From JBLNBQ01 sp050260095 (GTDB lineage Bacteria > Bacillota > UBA5301 > DYFA01), in NCBI GenBank assembly GCA_050260095.1, contig JBLNBQ010000177.1:1-18734 (forward strand): 18,734 nt of DNA, read 5' to 3'. Made by a program: the position numbers and the translations under genes. Below are positions 13,902 to 18,734 of the stretch, in pieces. Position 1 is the first letter of the stretch. Every line of letters starts with the position of its first letter. A model generated the notes under the pieces. That model was not told the origin of the DNA and made no database searches. It was given only the letters and a program-made list of their open reading frames with translations.

Positions 13902-14794
13902 GCGGGAAGGGGTTCCGGTCGGGGTTCGTCGGCCTGATCGGGCGCCCCAGCGTCGGCAAGTCGACCCTGCTCAACCGGTTGGTCGGGCAGAAGGTCGCCA
14001 TCACCTCGCGCCGCGCCCAGACGACGCGCAACGTCCTGCGGGGAATCCTGCACCGGCCCGAGGCGCAGATTGTCTTTGTGGACACGCCGGGCCTGCATGC
14101 GCCCCACCACCGCCTCGGCCAGCTCATGGTCAAGGCGGCCCAGGAGGCGGCGAAGGATGTCGATGTCCTGTTGCTGGTGATCGATGTCTCGAAGGCGCTG
14201 GGGCCCGGCGACGAGCTGGCGTTCGAGACGGCCGCCGGCGTGGAGGTCCCGGTCGTCCTGGTGGGCAACAAGCTCGATCTGGCGAAAGACGGGGGCGAGG
14301 CGATCCTGGCGCAGGCGCAGGAGCGCGGCAAGTTCGCTGCGGTCTGCCGGGTCTCGGCGGTCAGCGGGCAGGGCCTGGATGGGCTGGTGGAACAGGTGCT
14401 CCGCCTCCTGCCCGAAGGTCCACCGTACTACCCGCCGGAGATGGTCACTGACCAGGGGGAGCGCTTCCAGGTGGCCGAGACGGTGCGGGAGAAGGCCCTC
14501 GAGGTCCTGCGGGAGGAGGTGCCCCACTCGCTCGCCGTCGACGTGGAGTTCCTCCGGGAGGAAGAGGGGAAGGACCTCCGGCACATCGCCGCGAGCATCT
14601 ACGTGGAGAAGGAGTCGCAGAAGGGCATCGTGATCGGGCGGGGGGGCCAGATGCTGAAAGCCATCGGCTCCGCGGCCCGGTACGACCTGGAGAAGCGCCT
14701 TGGCCAGCAGGTTCACCTGGAGCTGTGGGTGAAGGTCCGGGAAGACTGGCGGAAGTCGCCCCGGGACCTCAAGGAATTCGGATACGAGGAGTAG
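13898..14794 (+). CDS. era: GTPase Era
   Basis: Essential GTPase that binds the 3' end of 16S rRNA and assists 30S assembly. The 298-residue protein has G1 GRPSVGKS (15-22), G2 around T42/T43 (QTTRN), G3 DTPG (62-65), G4 NKLD (124-127) and G5 SAVSG (from 153). A C-terminal KH domain is marked by SIYVEKESQKGIVIGRGG, followed by GQQVHLELWVKVREDWR. G1 has Ser in place of the more usual Asn (GRPNVGKS). GTG at 13898 overlaps the cdd stop by 4 bases; an open frame upstream is a shadow of cdd. In Bacillus recO follows era; here queA starts 5 bases later. Confidence 0.97.
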   Translation: MSGKGFRSGFVGLIGRPSVGKSTLLNRLVGQKVAITSRRAQTTRNVLRGILHRPEAQIVFVDTPGLHAPHHRLGQLMVKAAQEAAKDVDVLLLVIDVSKALGPGDELAFETAAGVEVPVVLVGNKLDLAKDGGEAILAQAQERGKFAAVCRVSAVSGQGLDGLVEQVLRLLPEGPPYYPPEMVTDQGERFQVAETVREKALEVLREEVPHSLAVDVEFLREEEGKDLRHIAASIYVEKESQKGIVIGRGGQMLKAIGSAARYDLEKRLGQQVHLELWVKVREDWRKSPRDLKEFGYEE

Positions 14795-14799
14795 ATCGC

Positions 14800-15828
14800 G
14801 TGCGGGTCGCTGACTTCGACTACGAGCTGCCTCCCGAACTCATCGCCCAGACCCCGGCGGAGCCGCGGGACTCCTCCCGGCTGCTCGTGCTTGACCGGCG
14901 GACCGGAGCTGTGGAGCATCGCCACTTCTATGACCTCCCCCGGTTCCTCAGCGCCGGCGATCTTCTGGTGACCAACGACACGCGGGTGATCCGGGCCCGC
15001 CTCTTCGGCCGCAAGGCCGAGGGGGGCGGCAAGGTCGAAGTCTTTCTCCTGCGGCCGCTCTCCGGCAGCGAGTGGGAGGCGCTGGTCCGCCCGGGGCGGC
15101 GGGTCCGGCGCGGAACCGCCCTCGTCTTCGGCGAGGGCGAGCTGACCGCGCAGGTGACGGGGGAGGGGCCGGCCGGGAAGCGGACGGTGCGGTTCGCCGG
15201 CGCAGGCGACCTCCGGGCCACCCTTGACCGGCTCGGGCAGGTCCCGCTCCCACCGTACATCACGACGCCGCTCAGCGACGGCGAACGCTACCAGACGGTA
15301 TACGCCGAACGGGAGGGGTCGGTGGCGGCGCCCACCGCGGGCCTGCACTTCACACCCGAGTTGCTCGAACGTTTGGCCGCTCAGGGTGTGGGACGGGCGT
15401 CGGTGACCCTGCACGTGGGGCTCGGCACCTTCCGGCCGGTCGAGGTGGAGGAAGTCGAAGCGCACGAGATGCACTCCGAATACTACGAGGTCTCGGCCGA
15501 GACGGCCGAGCGGATCCGGGCAGCCCGCAGGAGTGGGGGCCGGGTGGTGGCGGTCGGGACGACCTCCTGCCGCACGCTCGAGACCGTTGCCGCCCTGGGC
15601 GGCGGCGAAATGGTGGCGGGCAGCGGCTGGACCGACATCTTCATCTACCCCGGCTACCGGTTCCGCGCCATCGACGCCCTGGTGACCAACTTCCACCTGC
15701 CCCGCTCAACGCTGCTCATGCTGGTCAGCGCCTTCGCCGGCCGGGAACTCATCTTCCGCGCGTACGAGGAGGCCATCCGGGAGCGCTACCGGTTCTACTC
15801 CTTCGGCGACGCCATGCTCATCCTGTGA
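14800..15828 (+). CDS. queA: S-adenosylmethionine:tRNA ribosyltransferase-isomerase QueA
   Basis: QueA transfers and isomerises the ribosyl part of SAM onto preQ1 in tRNA, forming epoxyqueuosine at the wobble position of GUN anticodons. The 342-residue protein has the family N-terminus FDYELPPELIAQTPAEPRD. Further motifs are LLVTNDTRVIRARLFGRK, SVAAPTAGLHFT, TLHVGLGTFRPV and the C-terminal TNFHLPRSTLLMLVSAFAG. GTG at 14800 is chosen because GAGGAG (14786-14791, the end of era) lies 8 bases upstream and the protein then begins MRVADFDYELP. The next gene, tgt, carries out the preceding pathway step. No ruvB lies upstream as it does in Bacillus. Confidence 0.96.
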   Translation: MRVADFDYELPPELIAQTPAEPRDSSRLLVLDRRTGAVEHRHFYDLPRFLSAGDLLVTNDTRVIRARLFGRKAEGGGKVEVFLLRPLSGSEWEALVRPGRRVRRGTALVFGEGELTAQVTGEGPAGKRTVRFAGAGDLRATLDRLGQVPLPPYITTPLSDGERYQTVYAEREGSVAAPTAGLHFTPELLERLAAQGVGRASVTLHVGLGTFRPVEVEEVEAHEMHSEYYEVSAETAERIRAARRSGGRVVAVGTTSCRTLETVAALGGGEMVAGSGWTDIFIYPGYRFRAIDALVTNFHLPRSTLLMLVSAFAGRELIFRAYEEAIRERYRFYSFGDAMLIL

Positions 15829-15840
15829 GGGGGCCTGCAA

Positions 15841-16974
15841 GTGAGCGCACGCTTTGAACTGCTGCGCGGCGACGCGGCGGGGCCGCGGCGCGGCCGGCTG
15901 CACCTGTCGCACGGCACGGTGGAGACGCCGGTCTTCATGCCGGTGGGCACCCAGGCCACGGTCAAGACCCTGACGCCGGAGGAACTCACGGAACTCGGGG
16001 CAGGGCTGATCCTGTCCAACACCTATCACCTCTACCTCCGGCCGGGCCACGAGGTGATTCGCGAGGCCGGCGGCCTGCACCGGTTCATGCACTGGGGCGG
16101 CAACATTCTCACCGACTCCGGGGGCTTCCAGGTCTTCTCCCTCTCCAAGCTGCGGAAGGTGGAAGAGGGGGGCGTCCGGTTCCGCTCCCACCTCGACGGC
16201 TCGGAGCACTTCCTGAGCCCCGAGCGGACGATGGAGGTCCAGGAGGCCTTGGGTTCCGACATCGCCATGTGTTTCGACGAGTGCATCCCGTACCCGAGTT
16301 CGCCTGAGTACGTCAGCCACTCCGTTTCGCTGACTTCGCGTTGGGCGCGGCGCTGCAAGGAGGCGCACACCCGGCCCGACCAGGCCCTCTTCGGGATCGT
16401 GCAGGGCGGGGTCTACCGGGAGGAGCGGGAGCGCAGCGCGCACGACCTGGTGGCGCTCGACTTCCCGGGTTATGCGGTCGGCGGCCTTTCGGTGGGCGAG
16501 CCCAAGGATTTGATGTACGAGGTCCTGGAGTACACGCTGCCCCTGCTTCCGAAGGAGAAGCCCCGCTACCTGATGGGGGTGGGTTCGCCTGACTGCCTGA
16601 TCGAAGGGGTGGCCCGGGGTATCGACATGTTCGACTGCGTGCTGCCCACCCGGATCGGCCGGAACGGCACCATCTTCACGGCCGCCGGGCGGCTCATCGT
16701 GCGCGACGCCAGGTACGCTCGGGACTTCACGCCGCCCGACCCCGAGTGCGACTGCTACGTCTGCCGCAACTACACCCGCGCCTACCTGCGCCACCTCTTC
16801 AAGGCCGGCGAGGTGCTGGCCCTGAGGCTTGCGACCTACCACAACCTGCACTTCCTGCTCGCCTTGATGGAACGGCTGCGGGAGGCCTGCGCCGCCGGCG
16901 ACCTGCGGCCGGTCAGGGAGCGGTACGCTCCTTACCTGGCGGGGGAGAGGAATTTGGTAAGACAGAGGGAATAA
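15841..16974 (+). CDS. tgt: Queuine tRNA-ribosyltransferase (tRNA-guanine transglycosylase)
   Basis: Exchanges guanine-34 of GUN-anticodon tRNAs for preQ1, the step before QueA. The 377-residue TIM-barrel protein has the general-acid segment TDSGGFQVFSL (D92) and the substrate-binding FDE (145-147) and GIVQGG (185-190). The nucleophile region MFDCVLPTRIGRNG (D265) and the zinc site C303, C305, C308 with H334 are also intact. Start GTG with GAGGGGG about 8 bases upstream. Full length; no missing residue. Located 12 bases after queA. Confidence 0.97.
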   Translation: MSARFELLRGDAAGPRRGRLHLSHGTVETPVFMPVGTQATVKTLTPEELTELGAGLILSNTYHLYLRPGHEVIREAGGLHRFMHWGGNILTDSGGFQVFSLSKLRKVEEGGVRFRSHLDGSEHFLSPERTMEVQEALGSDIAMCFDECIPYPSSPEYVSHSVSLTSRWARRCKEAHTRPDQALFGIVQGGVYREERERSAHDLVALDFPGYAVGGLSVGEPKDLMYEVLEYTLPLLPKEKPRYLMGVGSPDCLIEGVARGIDMFDCVLPTRIGRNGTIFTAAGRLIVRDARYARDFTPPDPECDCYVCRNYTRAYLRHLFKAGEVLALRLATYHNLHFLLALMERLREACAAGDLRPVRERYAPYLAGERNLVRQRE

Positions 16975-16980
16975 TACTTG

Positions 16981-17005
16981 GCGCCGTTCCGGGACAACCG
17001 GGCGC
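16981..17005 (+). other. Stem-loop between tgt and yajC
   Basis: Arms GCGCCGTT (16981-16988) and AAC plus GGCGC (16996-16998, 17001-17005) pair around a 7-base loop with a 2-base bulge. It sits in the 46-base gap just before the yajC ribosome site (AAAGGGAGGA). There is no T-run, so it is not a terminator; it could stabilise or process the mRNA. Modest evidence only. Confidence 0.3.
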
Positions 17006-17020
17006 AAAGGGAGGATTCGC

Positions 17021-17362
17021 ATGCACCAGTTTCTCGCCGCCACACAGGCCACCGCCGTCACCGCGGCCGCCGCAGGCAAGTTGAACCCCCAGGCCGCGGC
17101 TCTCCAGAGCCTTCTCCCGTTCATCCTCATGTTCGCGATCTTCTATTTCCTGCTCATCCGGCCCCAGCAGAAACAGGAGAAGGAACGCCGGGCGATGCTG
17201 AACGCCCTGCGCAAGGGCGACGATGTCATCACCATCGGCGGGGTCAAGGGGACGATCGTCGACTTCGAGGAGAAGGGTCCCGACAACTACGTGGTCCTGC
17301 GCGTCGCCGACAAGGTCGAGCTCCGGTTCCTCCGGTCGGCCATCAACCGGGTCATCAAGTAG
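17021..17362 (+). CDS. yajC: Preprotein translocase subunit YajC
   Basis: Accessory membrane subunit of the Sec translocase that associates with SecDF. The 113-residue protein has an Ala-rich N-terminus and one membrane helix (about 31-46, FILMFAIFYFLLI). The family signature RPQQKQEKERRAML follows (47-60), then a small beta domain with GDDVITIGGVKGTI. Length is normal. ATG at 17021 is preceded by AAAGGGAGGA. Order tgt-yajC-(HD gene)-secD matches other Firmicutes, so the gene is functionally linked to secD although a new promoter precedes secD here. Confidence 0.95.
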   Translation: MHQFLAATQATAVTAAAAGKLNPQAAALQSLLPFILMFAIFYFLLIRPQQKQEKERRAMLNALRKGDDVITIGGVKGTIVDFEEKGPDNYVVLRVADKVELRFLRSAINRVIK

Positions 17363-17369
17363 AACTAAC

Positions 17370-17374
17370 GGAGG
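17370..17374 (+). promoter_or_regulatory. Ribosome-binding site that points to an ACG start
   Basis: GGAGG lies just after the yajC stop and an in-frame TAA (17366-17368). No ATG, GTG or TTG in the HD-gene frame follows until 17525. The codon at ideal spacing (9 bases) is ACG at 17384, which supports that start. Confidence 0.6.
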
Positions 17375-17383
17375 CGGTTCCTC

Positions 17384-18046
17384 ACGGCCGTCACCCTCGA
17401 CGAGGTTCGCAACAGCCCGAAGATCGAGGCCCTCCTGCGCCAGGCGAACGAACACCTGGGCGCGGAGGGCTTCACCGAGCACGGCTTCCGGCATGCCTCG
17501 CTGGTCAGCGCCATCAGTCGTCAGGTGCTGCACCGGCTGGGCTATTCCTTCCGCGAGTGCGAACTGGCCGAGATCGCCGGCTACCTGCACGACATAGGCA
17601 ACGTGGCCTCCCGGTCGGAACACGGCCGGGTCGGCGCTGCCCTCGCGATGCCGCTCCTCTTCGAGTTGGGGATGGACCCGGTGGAAGTGGCGACGATCCT
17701 GGGCGCCATCGGAAACCACGAGGACGAGGTGGGGCAGGCGGTCAACCCCGTGGCGGCCGCCCTCATCCTGGCCGACAAGTCCGACGTCCACCGCTCCCGG
17801 GTTCGCAATCCCGACTTCGCCAAGTTCGACACCCACGACCGGGTCAACTACGCCGTCATCCGCTCCTTCCTCAACGTCGACGGGGGGCACCGCACGCTCA
17901 CGCTCGACCTCACGGTCGAAGTGGACGTGGTGCCGATCATGGAGTACTTCGAGATCTTCCTCACGCGGATGGTCATGTGCCGCCGGGCCGCGGAGTTTCT
18001 GTCGGCCCGGTTCGGCCTGGTGATCAACGGGACCACCCTGCTCTGA
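17384..18046 (+). CDS. HD-domain phosphohydrolase of unknown substrate, with a non-standard start
   Basis: Metal-dependent HD-superfamily protein, about 220 residues if started at the ACG. The sequence EHGFRHASLV (32-41), YLHDIGN (H69-D70), GNHEDE (H112) and ADKSDVHRSRVRN (D131) supplies the usual HD ligands. The later segments HDRVNYAV and PIMEYFEIFLTRMVMCRRAAEF look highly conserved compared with homologues I recall between yajC and secD in Firmicutes. The only standard start in the open frame is GTG at 17525 (residue 48), which would remove H33/H37 and has no good ribosome site. The coding pattern clearly begins at about 17384. The substrate is unknown. The oddity could be a genuine ACG start, a recent ATG-to-ACG change or a base-call error. 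Confidence 0.85.
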   Translation, partial: TAVTLDEVRNSPKIEALLRQANEHLGAEGFTEHGFRHASLVSAISRQVLHRLGYSFRECELAEIAGYLHDIGNVASRSEHGRVGAALAMPLLFELGMDPVEVATILGAIGNHEDEVGQAVNPVAAALILADKSDVHRSRVRNPDFAKFDTHDRVNYAVIRSFLNVDGGHRTLTLDLTVEVDVVPIMEYFEIFLTRMVMCRRAAEFLSARFGLVINGTTLL

Positions 18047-18051
18047 GCGGG

Positions 18052-18083
18052 TTTCCACGCCTGCGTTGAACGATTTTCCACGC
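18052..18083. repeat. Short direct repeat TTTCCACGC upstream of secD
   Basis: TTTCCACGC occurs at 18052-18060 and 18075-18083, a start-to-start distance of 23 bases, close to two helical turns. It lies just after the HD-gene stop and about 60 bases before the secD -35. This could be a regulator site or chance. Confidence 0.4.
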
Positions 18084-18113
18084 GGCCCCAGAAAGTGCCC
18101 CAAGGCCCTGCAA

Positions 18114-18138
18114 CTGCCGTGCGGCGGCAGGTTACGCA
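18114..18138 (+). promoter_or_regulatory. Inverted repeat and GGTTACGCA box upstream of the secD -35 element
   Basis: CTGCCG (18114-18119) and CGGCAG (18125-18130) form an inverted repeat whose right arm runs into GGTTACGCA (18130-18138). That box ends 2 bases before TTGACA. The same nine bases, also preceded by an inverted repeat, stand at the matching position before rpsU. Role inferred only. Confidence 0.4.
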
Positions 18139-18140
18139 AA

Positions 18141-18170
18141 TTGACAAGCCGTTCCGGCCGAAGTTATAAT
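18141..18170 (+). promoter_or_regulatory. Sigma-A-type promoter of secD
   Basis: A full consensus: TTGACA (18141-18146), an 18-base spacer and TATAAT (18165-18170). The transcript would start near 18177, giving a leader of about 38 bases with the ribosome site AGGAAAGGGG (18195-18204). It lets secD be expressed independently of the long upstream gene run. Confidence 0.9.
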
Positions 18171-18214
18171 GGCTTTGTGTCCCATCAGGCAGCTAGGAAA
18201 GGGGAAATCAGCCC

Positions 18215-18734
18215 ATGCAGCGCGGCTTGCAGTGGCGGGTGCTCTTGATCGTCGGGCTACTCGCTGTAGCCGGGTTCGTCCTGTACCAGGTGCCCATCAA
18301 GCTGGGCCTTGACCTCAAGGGCGGCGTCCACGTCGTCCTCGAGGCGCAAGACACCGCCACCACCAAGGTCGACCAGGATGTGATGGCCCGGGCCAAGGCG
18401 GTCATCGACAACCGGGTCAACGGCCTGGGCGTGGCGGAACCGGTCGTGCAGCTCAAGGGCGCAAGGCAGATCATCGTCGACCTGCCGGGGTCGCGCGACC
18501 CGCAGAAGGCCATCGAGGTGATCGGGAAGACCGCCGTGCTCGAGTTCCGGGATCCCAACGGCAACGTCGTCGCCACTGGCGCCGACTTCAAGGACGCCCG
18601 GCTGACTCAGGACGAATACGGCCGCCCGGCCGTGGCGTTCGAGTTCAAGGCTGAAGGCGCCAAGCGGTTCGCCGAGATGACCGCCAACAACATCGGCAAG
18701 CAGGCGCCGATCCTGCTCGACGGCAAGGAACTCT
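18215..18734 (+). CDS. secD: Protein translocase subunit SecD, N-terminal part
   Basis: The first 173 residues are present before the window ends. SecD with SecF uses the proton gradient to pull exported proteins through SecYEG. Visible are the first membrane helix (about 8-25) and the family motif GLDLKGG (31-37). The beginning of the large extracytoplasmic P1 domain follows, including RVNGLGVAEPVVQ, IIVDLPG and KTAVLEFRD. ATG at 18215 is chosen from the ribosome site AGGAAAGGGG and the N-terminus MQRGLQWR. Whether it is fused to secF cannot be seen. Confidence 0.95.
   Translation, partial: MQRGLQWRVLLIVGLLAVAGFVLYQVPIKLGLDLKGGVHVVLEAQDTATTKVDQDVMARAKAVIDNRVNGLGVAEPVVQLKGARQIIVDLPGSRDPQKAIEVIGKTAVLEFRDPNGNVVATGADFKDARLTQDEYGRPAVAFEFKAEGAKRFAEMTANNIGKQAPILLDGKEL

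Noticed and set aside
15706..17130. A 474-codon open frame opposite tgt
   Set aside because: It is an antisense shadow of a gene with every catalytic and zinc residue intact.
17363..17383. A small peptide gene between yajC and the HD gene, such as the six-cysteine peptide found near secD in some Clostridia
   Set aside because: Only 21 bases are available, and no Cys-rich frame is present there or in 18047-18214.

Overview
The window reads as chromosomal core DNA of a GC-rich, probably spore-forming member of the Firmicutes (Bacillota). Gene order matches the classical Bacillus/Clostridium clusters: dnaK-dnaJ-prmA-rsmE, then mtaB, rpsU, yqfC-yqfD-yqfF(pgpH)-ybeY-dgkA-cdd-era, and queA-tgt-yajC-secD. 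YqfC and YqfD homologues point to an endospore-forming lineage. Base composition is strongly GC-rich throughout, and the few AT-rich hexamers stand out as promoters. A deep-branching high-GC group (Symbiobacterium-, Thermaerobacter- or Limnochorda-like) is a guess; the sequence does not fix the genus. I see no phage, insertion sequence, CRISPR array, tRNA or rRNA.

Layout. (1) 2-3685, plus strand: the 3' end of dnaK, then dnaJ, prmA and rsmE, tightly packed (chaperones plus ribosome methylation). (2) 3666-5762, minus strand: plsY and a DgkB/YegS-type lipid kinase, translationally coupled, preceded by a small four-helix membrane protein that has its own terminator. This block sits between rsmE and mtaB, which are adjacent in Bacillus. 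(3) 5897-7766, plus: a consensus promoter, mtaB and a HIT-family protein. (4) 7805-8127: rpsU alone, with a consensus promoter and a strong intrinsic terminator. (5) 8168-18046, plus: an unbroken run of twelve genes, yqfC, yqfD, pgpH, ybeY, dgkA, a DUF502 gene, cdd, era, queA, tgt, yajC and an HD-domain gene, with several 4-11 base overlaps and no gap above 46 bases. (6) 18141 to the end: a consensus promoter and the 5' end of secD.

The genes serve protein folding (DnaK/J), ribosome and tRNA maturation (PrmA, RsmE, MtaB, YbeY, Era, QueA, Tgt), membrane lipid metabolism (PlsY, lipid kinase, DgkA), second-messenger turnover (PgpH), pyrimidine salvage (Cdd) and protein export (YajC, SecD). Most of the window is conventional. 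No gene-free stretch exceeds 300 bases; the longest are 5763-5957 and 18047-18214, and both hold promoters.

Points worth a second look: an identical nine-base box directly upstream of the -35 elements of rpsU and secD; an HD-domain gene with no standard start codon (probably ACG); a DgkA homologue with Asn in place of a catalytic Asp; loss of phoH and other usual members from the conserved order; and the inserted minus-strand lipid block. I did not find convincing evidence of a wholly new multi-gene system.
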